DNA of 64,000 nucleotides. Source: Clostridium sp. UBA4548. Its GTDB lineage: Bacteria > Bacillota > Clostridia > Clostridiales > Clostridiaceae. Position numbers and translations under genes: made by a program. The DNA lies in the NCBI RefSeq assembly GCF_002387895.1, contig NZ_DGLI01000021.1, positions 164,837 through 228,836 of the forward strand. Direction: 5' to 3'. Shown here one piece after another: positions 18,047-26,438 of this stretch. The first letter of the stretch is position 1. Each line of letters starts with the position of its first letter. A model generated the notes under the pieces. It was not told the DNA's origin. It was given only the letters and a program-made list of their open reading frames with translations, and did no database searches.

Positions 18047-18499
18047 ATGAAACGATATTCAACAATTTTCTTAAAGATAGTTGTTATTCTTATTGGGATT
18101 CCGGTTCTTGGGTTATGTATATTTTGGGTGCCTGGGTTTATAAACTATTTACATTTTTCTATTATAATGGGGGTTTATATAGCGGCAATAACCTATTTCT
18201 TTGCTCTTTATCAGGCTTTAAAACTTTTAAGCTATATTGATAAGAATAAAGCTTTCTCGGAATTATCTGTAAAGGCTTTAAAGAATATAAAATACTGTGC
18301 AAATACAATCAGCATTATATTTGCAGCACTTGCACCATTTTTATATCCTATAGCGGAAGCAGACGACGCCCCAGGGCTTGTAGGGTTTCCGATTATCATT
18401 ATTTTTGCATCAGTTGTGATTGCAGTATTCGCTGCTGTTCTTCAAAGGCTTTTAAAAGAAGCTATTGATATTAAATCAGAAAATGATTTAACTGTGTAA
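18047..18499 (+). CDS. DUF2975 membrane protein
   Basis: This 150-residue protein has four hydrophobic segments (about residues 8-28, 34-56, 85-105 and 115-138) and fits DUF2975. Genes of this family are usually paired with a YozG-like HTH gene, as here. The function is unknown. The start is ATG 18047, six bases after AGAGGTG; the GTG at 18038 is within that site. The HTH gene begins 57 bases downstream and is probably cotranscribed. Confidence 0.8.
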   Translation: MKRYSTIFLKIVVILIGIPVLGLCIFWVPGFINYLHFSIIMGVYIAAITYFFALYQALKLLSYIDKNKAFSELSVKALKNIKYCANTISIIFAALAPFLYPIAEADDAPGLVGFPIIIIFASVVIAVFAAVLQRLLKEAIDIKSENDLTV

Positions 18500-18555
18500 G
18501 GCTAAACAATTAACAATTGTTTAAGGCAGAATTAGGAGTACAGGAGGGAAGCAGT

Positions 18556-18765
18556 ATGGCAATTATAATTAATATTGATGTGATGCTAGCTAAAAGGAAA
18601 ATGAGCGTCACAGAACTTACAGAAAAGGTTGGAATAACTATGGCAAATCTCTCTATATTAAAAAATGGAAAGGCTAAGGCCATTAGATTCTCAACTTTAG
18701 AGGCAATATGCAAAGCTTTGGACTGTCAGCCAGGCGATATTTTAGAATATAGAAATGACACATAA
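18556..18765 (+). CDS. YozG-like helix-turn-helix regulator
   Basis: This 69-residue protein is a compact Xre-type HTH domain (Cro/C1 family): a helix at about 8-17, the HTH at about 18-42 (VTELTEKVGITMANLSILKN), and the closing FSTLEAICKALDCQPGDIL typical of YozG-type regulators. The start is ATG 18556, preceded by AGGAGG (18542-18547). It follows the DUF2975 gene and presumably controls that operon. The pairing is a recurrent one in Firmicutes. Confidence 0.85.
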   Translation: MAIIINIDVMLAKRKMSVTELTEKVGITMANLSILKNGKAKAIRFSTLEAICKALDCQPGDILEYRNDT

Positions 18766-18831
18766 ATCAGAGGGGAAAACTGAAAGCTAGTTAGTTAAAG
18801 GGTGAGTAAAGTTTATTTGGTGAGGTAATAT

Positions 18832-20178
18832 ATGAAGATTAAGTTAATTCAACCTGCAATGCTACCAAGGCCTATGGACACAAAGTTAAAAACAAGAATG
18901 TCTCCTTCCTTAGCTTTGTTAACAATAGCAAATCTTACACCTAAAGACCATGAAGTTATTATTGAGAATGAAAATATTGAAAGCATAAACTTTAATGAAT
19001 CTGTGGATCTAGTAGCAATAACTGTTACTGTAGATGTTATGAATAGAGCAGTGGAGATAGCAAGGGAGTTTCAAAAACGAGGAATAACAGTAGTTGCTGG
19101 AGGCATACATATTACAGCGGATCCAGAGGGAACTTCTGATAGTTTCGATGTAATATGTGTTGGAATGGCTGAGAGAGTTTGGTGGAAAATACTTAAGGAT
19201 AAAGAAAATAATTCACTTAAGAAGATATATTATGATATGGAAGGTATTTCTGGTGAGGAAATAATATCACCTAGTTATGGGAGTATTGATAATAAAAAGT
19301 ACTTATATACTAATATAATTAGTACAAGCAGAGGATGTCCTTTTAAATGTGATTTTTGCTATAATAGTTGCAAAGATACACTTAAAACTTATATCAATAG
19401 ACCCATAGAGGAGATAATTAAAGATATAAAGGCATTAAAAACAAGACATATAATGTTTATTGATGATAATTTTATTGGAAATCCTAAATGGACAAAAAAA
19501 TTGCTGGAGGAAATAAAACCACTTAACCTAAAGTGGAATGCAGCGGTTACTTCTAATATAGTGGACATGCCGAAGTTATTAGATGAAATGAAGGATTCTG
19601 GTTGTCAAAGCCTATTTATAGGTTTTGAAAGTATAAATAGTAAATCCATAGATAGTGTCCATAAGGTGCAAAATAGTGTAAACAGATATGAAAAACTTGT
19701 AGGTGAAATTCATAAAAGGGGAATAATGATAAATGCAAGTTTTGTTTTTGGGTTAGATGAAGATGATGGCTCTGTGTTTAAGAATACATTAGAATGGATA
19801 GTTAAAAACAAGATAGAAACTGTAACGTCACATATCCTAACTCCATATCCTGGTACAAAGTTATACTCATCACTATTAGAGGAAAATAGAATTGTAGATT
19901 ATAATTTATCAAATTATAACACTGCTCATGTGGTATATAAACCTAAGAATATCACAGCAGAGGAATTATATAATGGCTATCTATGGATATATAAAGAAGT
20001 ATACACCTTTAAAAATATAATAAAGAGACTACCAAAAGCTAAAGAACAATGGATTCCCTTTCTAGCATTTAACTTATTTTATAGAAAGTTTGGAAAGCTC
20101 ACCGAAGCAGTGTGCAATATAGTTTCTTTTAAAAATATAGGAAGATTTTTTAGGTGGTTAGCTTATTTTATAAAGTAG
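18832..20178 (+). CDS. B12-binding-domain radical SAM protein
   Basis: This 448-residue protein has an N-terminal cobalamin-binding-like Rossmann region (residues 1-135), then a radical SAM domain with the cluster motif Cys169-x3-Cys173-x2-Cys176 (RGCPFKCDFCYN). The second half contains MFIDDNF, FIGFES and ASFVFGLDEDD, as in the Elp3/MiaB-like fold. Such enzymes often do methylation or ring-forming reactions, but the substrate is unknown. The His of the DxHxxG cobalamin motif is not evident, so B12 may not bind in the usual way. It is a single gene with its own terminator. Confidence 0.8.
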   Translation: MKIKLIQPAMLPRPMDTKLKTRMSPSLALLTIANLTPKDHEVIIENENIESINFNESVDLVAITVTVDVMNRAVEIAREFQKRGITVVAGGIHITADPEGTSDSFDVICVGMAERVWWKILKDKENNSLKKIYYDMEGISGEEIISPSYGSIDNKKYLYTNIISTSRGCPFKCDFCYNSCKDTLKTYINRPIEEIIKDIKALKTRHIMFIDDNFIGNPKWTKKLLEEIKPLNLKWNAAVTSNIVDMPKLLDEMKDSGCQSLFIGFESINSKSIDSVHKVQNSVNRYEKLVGEIHKRGIMINASFVFGLDEDDGSVFKNTLEWIVKNKIETVTSHILTPYPGTKLYSSLLEENRIVDYNLSNYNTAHVVYKPKNITAEELYNGYLWIYKEVYTFKNIIKRLPKAKEQWIPFLAFNLFYRKFGKLTEAVCNIVSFKNIGRFFRWLAYFIK

Positions 20179-20202
20179 ATGTGAAAATTTTGTGATACCA
20201 TA

Positions 20203-20243
20203 AAACCCAGGAAAATCTAGCGATTAGATTTTCCTGGGTTATT
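20203..20243 (+). terminator. Terminator after the B12-type radical SAM gene
   Basis: AACCCAGGAAAATCTA pairs perfectly with TAGATTTTCCTGGGTT and is followed by a T-rich tract. The stem is nearly the same as that at 16376-16416. Confidence 0.9.
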
Positions 20244-20487
20244 TAAGTTTTTTCTTATTTAACCTAATGCACAAGAAGTTCCCTAACCTCTTAGCCTTCC
20301 TTGATCATGAAGTGAGAGCGTAGGTGAGTGGAGCATTTCATGAAAGCTTAATATAGATTTTAACCTAGGCTTTTAATAGAAATCTTACTTTTTTATTTTC
20401 AAAACACTTAATAAGACTAAAATAGCTTCCTTGAGATTTTTCAGGTTTTAGATAAGAACATTTGTAAGAATCCATGTGTCTTAAGGG
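20244..20487. other. Intergenic region between convergent genes with an inverted repeat
   Basis: No gene is visible. The stretch 20280-20345 is somewhat richer in G and C than its surroundings and holds an imperfect inverted repeat (TCATGAAGTG at 20305-20314, CATTTCATGA at 20334-20343). It could be the remnant of a mobile or structured RNA element. Confidence 0.3.
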
Positions 20488-21837
20488 CTAAAGTTCTGCA
20501 GTAATACCATTTACATTAGCTTGTTCATTATCTTCCACAGGAATAATAATACACTTTTTACCTTCGATTATTTCAGATCTTATTTGAGGTACTTTTTCAG
20601 GCTTTACCTTAAGTACAATATCATAGTTTTCAGCAGTAGTAGCAGTTTCTACTTCAGAGGCAGAGTCAGTGTTTTCTTCTGAGTTATCAGAAGAAGCTAT
20701 TTCTAACAGTTCATCAGTGTCTGTTTCTAAAGCTGATTCCTTTTCTGAGTCTACCGCATTTTCTTGTTTTGTTTCCTCAAGTATTTCCTCAAGTATTTGT
20801 ATTTTCTTATGAAGTTTTTCTTCTTTTTTTCTTTGTTCGTTAGCTGCAAGCACTTTTTTATCTATTAAATGCTCTACTACAGGAGGAGCATCACCAAATT
20901 CTTCTGTATAGGATTTTTCAATTTTTGCAGTGATTTCTTCAGAAAGCCCGCTTTCAATTAAAATATCCTGAATACTATCATTAGTCAAAATTATAGGCTC
21001 AGCATCTTTACCATTAATGGTATTATGCTCCTCCACTATATTATTAAGGGTTTCTTGAATTTCCATGAATAAACCTTCAGATTTATTTTCATCATCCCCA
21101 AGGGCTTCACGGATAATAGCAGTGAAGGCTTCCTTCTGCTCAGTAGCAGTTTGTTTTGAACTACAGCCTAAAGCTTTTTCCATTAATTCTGGATGGGGAG
21201 CTTTTGCGTTTTTTGTGTAGTACATAATAGAGTTAACATCAGTGCTCCGATCTGTGAAAGCTGGGAAGATAAAGCCTACTTCAGGTTGGCCAACTACCCA
21301 ATCTCTAATTCTTGCACCAATTCGATTTTCATCTTCAAAGTATCCAAGACCTGGCTCAGTAAGAGATACTGGACATATTGCACATAATAGGTACTCATAT
21401 ACTTCTTCTGATTCATCTAATTTTGAATTATCCGTAGTTCTTGTAATAACATCATAAGCATCGTGAAAAATAAGTATTAGAAAATTGCCTGCATAGTCGT
21501 AACTGTCTATGATTAAATTATAAAAGTTATCAAGAAGTCCATCATTTTTTAGTTTACTATTTTTAAGTTCGAATAGAGAAAGTTGTCTACTATTTATATT
21601 TTCTTCATCAAGTGGAAAGTTAAGTTCTAAAAGATTATTACCCACAGTACCCGATAAGGTTTTTTTAGCAATCTCTAAATATTTAAAGAATTCTTCATCT
21701 CTTAAGTTTAAAAAAGTTTCTTTAATCCTTAATACAATGTTTTTCTCTCCGTCTACATAACAGCCACACATTTTAGTAAAGGTACATTCGGCTTTTTTAA
21801 AACGTCTTTTTAATTCTAGTATATCTTTCTTTTTCAT
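20488..21837 (-). CDS. DUF4317 protein
   Basis: This 449-residue soluble protein matches the DUF4317 family of Clostridia, whose function is unknown. There is no signal peptide or membrane segment. Residues about 330-355 are strongly charged (NEQRKKEEKLHKKI) and likely coiled coil, and 360-400 are acidic and serine-rich. The start is supported by AAGGGGG just upstream on the minus strand. It is a single gene, convergent with the radical SAM gene and divergent from the Fe-S/flavin gene. Confidence 0.8.
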   Translation of the reverse strand: MKKKDILELKRRFKKAECTFTKMCGCYVDGEKNIVLRIKETFLNLRDEEFFKYLEIAKKTLSGTVGNNLLELNFPLDEENINSRQLSLFELKNSKLKNDGLLDNFYNLIIDSYDYAGNFLILIFHDAYDVITRTTDNSKLDESEEVYEYLLCAICPVSLTEPGLGYFEDENRIGARIRDWVVGQPEVGFIFPAFTDRSTDVNSIMYYTKNAKAPHPELMEKALGCSSKQTATEQKEAFTAIIREALGDDENKSEGLFMEIQETLNNIVEEHNTINGKDAEPIILTNDSIQDILIESGLSEEITAKIEKSYTEEFGDAPPVVEHLIDKKVLAANEQRKKEEKLHKKIQILEEILEETKQENAVDSEKESALETDTDELLEIASSDNSEENTDSASEVETATTAENYDIVLKVKPEKVPQIRSEIIEGKKCIIIPVEDNEQANVNGITAEL

Positions 21838-22232
21838 AAGTCCCCCTTAAATTTCATGAGTTTACCAGAGAGAAAGAACTTCAACAGCAAGTAATTTATC
21901 GGAAGAAGTTGTTTCTCCAAAAATATGAATACTAATAAAAATCATTTTTTAAAATCTGAGTTACATAGCAAGTAGCTATTCTTCTAATAGTTAAATAGTG
22001 CCTCAGTAACTGAGAATAAATTATATCAAAGTATGATTATTTATGTATTTAAGCAAAAAATACATCACCTAATATAGTATAAAGTGCAATAAAAACCTCT
22101 GCAAGTGATTAAGGCATCTTCAAGAAATAAATTTGATTTTAGAATTTAAGCTTCATTTAAGAATGACCAAATATAATTATAACTGTAATAAGTTATTTAC
22201 GTAATACTTAAAAGGAGCTGAAGGTAAATATT
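21838..22232. other. Divergent intergenic region
   Basis: 395 bases between the DUF4317 gene (minus) and the Fe-S/flavin gene (plus). It must hold both promoters, but I cannot assign clear boxes. A fragment of the dispersed repeat (GGCATCTTCAAGAAATAAA) lies at about 22113-22131. No open frame stands out. Confidence 0.4.
22111..22133. repeat. Fragment of the dispersed inverted-repeat element
   Basis: AAGGCATCTTCAAGAAATAA matches the left end of copy C (GGCATCTTCAAAAAATAAA, from 60657). The rest of the element is not visible here. Confidence 0.45.
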
Positions 22233-23423
22233 ATGAAGAAGAAAGAACAAAACATTAGATATATACGTTATGCTGTACAAGCCTTAGGATTTTTAGCCAC
22301 TATCCTAGGGTTACTTATCAACTATCCTATAGCAAATTCAATTTTATTGGGGATAACTTTAATCTTAGGACCTGTATTTTGTGGATGGATTTGCCCTTTT
22401 GGTACATTGCAGGATGTATTTGCAACCCTTGGACATAAGCTAGGAATAAAGAAGTATAAAATGCCAACAAAACTAAAAAAGATTTTCGTACCATTGAGAT
22501 ATATCCTATTATTTATCACAATACTAGTAAGTGCAGATTATATTTTTACCCTTATGACCTTAGATCCTCGCGGGAATTTTACTACTTTCTTAGGAGGTAA
22601 TGCACTGACCATAATAGGGTGGAGTGTGATTTTTATATTCCTTGCTGCATCAATGGTGTTTGAAAGACCCTTCTGTAATTATTTTTGTATTGAAGGGGCA
22701 AAGTTAGGGGGATTCGGTACTCTAAGACCCCTAACTATTATAAGAAATGAAGAAACTTGTGTGGGGTGTAGTAAATGTAACGGTGTTTGTCCTATGAATA
22801 TTGATGTAGCGTCTCATGGACAAGTGCGATCCTTACAATGTATAAACTGTATGGAGTGTGTAGCAGCCTGTCCTGTGAAAAACACTTTAAAGGTTGGTGT
22901 AATACCAGGTAAGAATATAACTAAGAAAGTAGTATTAGCCATTGCTGCCATGACTTTCTTGTTGGTGGTGTACACTGGAGTAAACTCAAATTCTATCATG
23001 GCTATGTTGGCAAGGGATAATTCAATTCCAGTTTCAACTGCCATAACTGGTGAAGCCGCTGCAGGCTATGGAGATGCAGCAGGTATAGCAGATGGAGTCT
23101 ATGAGGGAACTGGTACAGGCTTTAGAGGACAGATCACAGTTGAAGTAACTGTGAAAAACCAGCAAATTACTCAGATAGAGGTAACAAAAAATAATGATGA
23201 TGCTAAATGGTTTAATAGAGCTTACAGCATTGTAACTTCTAATATTATAAAAAATCAAAGTGCAGAGGTAGAGGTGGTGTCTGGAGCGACTTATTCTTCC
23301 ATGGGTATAAAAGAAGGAGTAGCCAATGCTTTAATAAATGCAGGTGGTAAAAGTGTTAAGGCTATAGTTAATGATCTACCTAAAGAAGGTAAAGGACAGC
23401 ATGGAAAAAGAAGAGAAAGATAA
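22233..23423 (+). CDS. Membrane 4Fe-4S protein with C-terminal FMN-binding domain
   Basis: This 396-residue protein resembles the NapH/NosR group of membrane electron carriers. Four or five membrane helices occupy residues 10-150, with CGWICP at 50-55 and FCNYFC at 147-152. A ferredoxin domain follows with Cys176, 179, 182, 186 and Cys203, 206, 209, 213. One more membrane helix is near 228-246. The C-terminal domain (about 285-375) is an FMN_bind domain whose SGAT motif (350-353) offers Thr353 for covalent flavin attached by ApbE. It would pass electrons across or along the membrane. No partner subunits are adjacent, so the donor and acceptor are unknown. Confidence 0.85.
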   Translation: MKKKEQNIRYIRYAVQALGFLATILGLLINYPIANSILLGITLILGPVFCGWICPFGTLQDVFATLGHKLGIKKYKMPTKLKKIFVPLRYILLFITILVSADYIFTLMTLDPRGNFTTFLGGNALTIIGWSVIFIFLAASMVFERPFCNYFCIEGAKLGGFGTLRPLTIIRNEETCVGCSKCNGVCPMNIDVASHGQVRSLQCINCMECVAACPVKNTLKVGVIPGKNITKKVVLAIAAMTFLLVVYTGVNSNSIMAMLARDNSIPVSTAITGEAAAGYGDAAGIADGVYEGTGTGFRGQITVEVTVKNQQITQIEVTKNNDDAKWFNRAYSIVTSNIIKNQSAEVEVVSGATYSSMGIKEGVANALINAGGKSVKAIVNDLPKEGKGQHGKRRER

Positions 23424-23543
23424 TTTATATATGTGCTAATGCTGGAGTACTCCCTTACTAAAGAACCCTTTTCCTTTTATTAAGAATATGGTATCTTAGA
23501 TATTATGAAAATTTAGGGGTGTTTTTTAAAGGAGTGCTTATAG

Positions 23544-24335
23544 TTGAAAACAGATAAAGTAACTGAGAAAGTAATAGGAGAAAAGAAAATTTATATTGTA
23601 GCTAATCATCATGAAGTTATAATTCCATGGTCAGAATACGCTTCTAACAATGAAACTGCGCCAGTATTATTAACTTTTGACCACCATATGGACACTCGTA
23701 GTGCATTTTGCAGGCATTCCCATAAGGTTGCTGGATTAGAGTGGAAAAAAGTAAGTGATGAATTGATAGCAGAAACAGATATAAATAAACCAAGTTCAAT
23801 AAGTGCAGCATTAGAAAAACTTTGCAATGATGAACATATAGATTTTTCTTTGCAAACAGGGATGATATCAGAGGCAGTTGTGTTTAGTCTCCTCAGTGCA
23901 GGTATTTGTAGAGATTATGGCAATAGCAAGATATACTATATAGACCCCTGTTGCACCAGTAAGTGTGATAAAAGCTTACATGACGAGGAGTGTCAAATTC
24001 AGGTATATAATAAGGTAATAGAGGATGAGGAACTACTGTTTAAATTAAATCAGATGAATAAGTTTATACCTGATTTTTTTATGGAGAATAGAATAAATAA
24101 GAAGTTTATTTTAGACATTGATTTAGATTGTTTCCATACTAAAAAAGCTATCAATCCTGTAGATATGTGTGTTTTTAACTATTTAATAAATAATGCAGAA
24201 ATAATTACTATAGCAACAGAAGGGGATTATGTTGAATTAGAAAAAAAGGACAATGACATAAATGAGAAGTATCTTTTGGAAAAGTTGTTAGTGCATATAG
24301 AAAATGCTAGCAAGTCTAAGGTGGCAGATAATTAG
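23544..24335 (+). CDS. UPF0489 family protein (arginase-like fold)
   Basis: This 263-residue protein fits UPF0489, a family related to arginases and including peptide arginases of some natural-product clusters. Probable metal ligands are in TFDHHMDTR (about residues 47-55) and LDIDLDCF (about 191-198). The reaction here is unknown. No peptide precursor is visible next to it. The TTG start at 23544 lies nine bases after AAAGGAG. It is a single gene with a long stem-loop downstream. Confidence 0.75.
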   Translation: MKTDKVTEKVIGEKKIYIVANHHEVIIPWSEYASNNETAPVLLTFDHHMDTRSAFCRHSHKVAGLEWKKVSDELIAETDINKPSSISAALEKLCNDEHIDFSLQTGMISEAVVFSLLSAGICRDYGNSKIYYIDPCCTSKCDKSLHDEECQIQVYNKVIEDEELLFKLNQMNKFIPDFFMENRINKKFILDIDLDCFHTKKAINPVDMCVFNYLINNAEIITIATEGDYVELEKKDNDINEKYLLEKLLVHIENASKSKVADN

Positions 24336-24450
24336 CCTAGGTAAATTATTTTGTTATAACAAACGTAGTTTGTTCACAAAGACACCTTTGTTTAGTTTAA
24401 AGCTACTTCCAAAGTTGCATTAAATAATGAACTTGTTCATTATTCAATGA

Positions 24451-24500
24451 ATAATAGAATGAGAATCCTTAATTAAAGGATTCTCATTCTATTATTTTTG
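24451..24500. terminator. Bidirectional terminator between convergent genes
   Basis: A near-perfect palindrome with about 22-base arms (ATAATAGAATGAGAATCCTT and its complement) is followed by T residues on the plus strand, between the UPF0489 gene and the minus-strand PPOX gene. It can serve either strand. Confidence 0.8.
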
Positions 24501-24561
24501 TAATTAAAGTTTAATTATAAGAAATCTTTGAATTTATGGCACCTAAATTAAGGCAGGACTT

Positions 24562-24990
24562 TTATAAATTTATTTTACCACCCTTGCCAAGGTCTAAAAC
24601 TACAGAGGCTTCATTAAAGCTAATCTCATAAACATCTAACATTTCCCCTGCCTGTGCTATTAGCATTTCATAGCTTGGAAGTTTTTTTATAAATTCAGCT
24701 TTTAAATCAAAGATTGTCAAATCGCTTTTTTTAACTGTAGCATTCTTAACTCTAATATGTTCACTGTTTTCAATTGAAGCGGGAACTGTTGTAAAGGCTA
24801 CTACATTGTTTTGTGAAAGTTCTAAGGTCTTTGGATTACCTCTAAAAGATGAAAAATAGATAACACCTTTATTTTCAGGATTATTACAAAAGTTTACCAC
24901 TCTAACATTAGGTACATTACCTACACAAGTTGCTAAAGCAATTCTATTAGTTTCATCTATAACTCTGTTGAATTCTTTTATTAATTCCAT
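24562..24990 (-). CDS. Pyridoxamine 5'-phosphate oxidase family protein
   Basis: This 142-residue protein has the split-barrel flavin-binding fold of the PPOX family. Typical blocks are ALATCVGNVPNVRVV (about residues 18-32) and IYFSSFRGNPK (about 45-55). Most such clostridial proteins bind FMN or F420-like flavins and have no proven substrate. AAGGAG lies about eight bases before the start on the minus strand. It is divergent from the WYL regulator, which may control it. Confidence 0.82.
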   Translation of the reverse strand: MELIKEFNRVIDETNRIALATCVGNVPNVRVVNFCNNPENKGVIYFSSFRGNPKTLELSQNNVVAFTTVPASIENSEHIRVKNATVKKSDLTIFDLKAEFIKKLPSYEMLIAQAGEMLDVYEISFNEASVVLDLGKGGKINL

Positions 24991-25126
24991 TTTTTATTCT
25001 CCTTTTATAAGTTATTTCATTAGTACTAAGGCTCCTTGCTTAATACAAACTTATTCTAACATAGAACCTTGACAACAGTATGTCATATTTATATGATAAG
25101 TAAAAAAGAAAAAGGATTGATGAAAT

Positions 25127-26059
25127 TTGAAAATAGATAGGCTAATCTCCATTATTATGGTATTGCTCCAACGTAAAAAAATTAGTGCAACTAAGCTTGC
25201 TGAAATGTTTGAAGTTAGTCCCAGAACTATATATAGAGATATAGAAACCATAAATTCTGCAGGAATACCAATAATTACTTATCCTGGGATTAATGGTGGC
25301 ATTGGAATTATGGAAGAATATAAAATTGATAAGAAGCTTTTTACCACCTCAGATATCGAAACACTTTTAATTGGTCTTGGAAGCATCTCTAATGCAATAA
25401 CTAACGATGAAATAATTAATACTCTTGCAAAAGTAAAGGGGTTAGTTCCAGATGAGCAGATTAGAGATATTGAATTAAAATCAAGCCAAATTACTATCGA
25501 CCTTACGCCATGGATAGGAAATAAGAACCTGCAGCCAAATCTTGAAAAAATTAAAAAAGCATTGAATGATAAAAAAGTCTTATCCTTTGAATATTCAAAG
25601 AGTAGCGGTAAAAGAAGTAATCGAAGGATTGAACCTTATAGGCTGGTATTAAAAGAATCACATTGGTACTTACAAGGGTACTGTGATTTAAGACAGGATT
25701 TCCGTACTTTTAAACTATCTCGTATTTCAACACTTGAAATTCTTGAAGACACATTTATTCCCCGAGAATTTCATGCCAAAACATTAGGTTCATGGGGCTA
25801 TATAGAAAAAAATATTATAACCATTAAACTTATAGTCCATGAATCCCTGATAGAGAAAATGGTGGAACACTGCGGAGAAGAAAACATCCAGCCCTATGAA
25901 GATAATAAATTCATTGTTAATTTTCCATTTATAGAAGATGATTTTGGATATAACCTTTTGCTTAGTTTTGGGGATAAATGTGAATGTTTGGAACCGGCGC
26001 GAGTGCGACAGGAGGTTATTAGTAGAATTAAAAACTTCCTAAAGGTTTATAACTACTAA
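25127..26059 (+). CDS. WYL-domain transcriptional regulator (YafY type)
   Basis: This 310-residue protein has an N-terminal HTH_11 domain (LISIIMVLLQRKKISATKLA, residues 5-24, then SPRTIYRDIETI) and a WYL domain from about residue 145, with RIEPYRLVLKESHWYLQGYC. The extended C-terminal region is normal for YafY-like regulators. The WYL domain senses a ligand, unknown here. The start is TTG 25127; the nearby ATG 25120 runs into a stop. It diverges from the PPOX gene, a common target arrangement. Confidence 0.88.
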   Translation: MKIDRLISIIMVLLQRKKISATKLAEMFEVSPRTIYRDIETINSAGIPIITYPGINGGIGIMEEYKIDKKLFTTSDIETLLIGLGSISNAITNDEIINTLAKVKGLVPDEQIRDIELKSSQITIDLTPWIGNKNLQPNLEKIKKALNDKKVLSFEYSKSSGKRSNRRIEPYRLVLKESHWYLQGYCDLRQDFRTFKLSRISTLEILEDTFIPREFHAKTLGSWGYIEKNIITIKLIVHESLIEKMVEHCGEENIQPYEDNKFIVNFPFIEDDFGYNLLLSFGDKCECLEPARVRQEVISRIKNFLKVYNY

Positions 26060-26438
26060 AAGCTTCTAGGTAACTCTCTAAGATAAAATATAAGGTAAGC
26101 TCTAAATTTGATTCCCTATAAAATGCAGAAATAAAAATTCAGTAGGCTAGTAAAACCTACTGAAATTTTTATTTGAAGAAAATATAAAGTTGCTATTAGC
26201 TTTAAAAAATCTACCATATTTGTCAAAGAACTAGCCAGAATTAATATATTCTAAAAATAATATTTTGTTAGCATTACTACCTTAGTGAATAAGTTTTATA
26301 TAGAAATTGAAACATTATATATTTTTAAGGAATTATTATGCTTACTTCTTAATATATTTTAGCAACGGCAGGAAAGTTGATACATATTATAGAGGGTTGA
26401 ATTTAAGTATGGAATAATAATTCAGGGGGGCTTAGTTT
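26060..26438. other. Intergenic region before the L,D-transpeptidase gene
   Basis: About 380 AT-rich bases with the terminator at 26133-26170 and a strong GGGGGG-containing ribosome binding site near 26426. I see no gene or clear regulatory element in the rest. Confidence 0.4.
26133..26170 (+). terminator. Terminator after the WYL regulator gene
   Basis: AAAAATTCAGTAGG pairs with CCTACTGAAATTTTT around a ten-base loop, ending in T residues. Confidence 0.8.

Noticed and set aside
24351..24362. TTGTTATAACAA as a Rex-type operator
   Set aside because: It lacks the Rex spacing (TTGTTAA-N4-TTAACAA) and lies downstream of genes on both sides rather than in a promoter.
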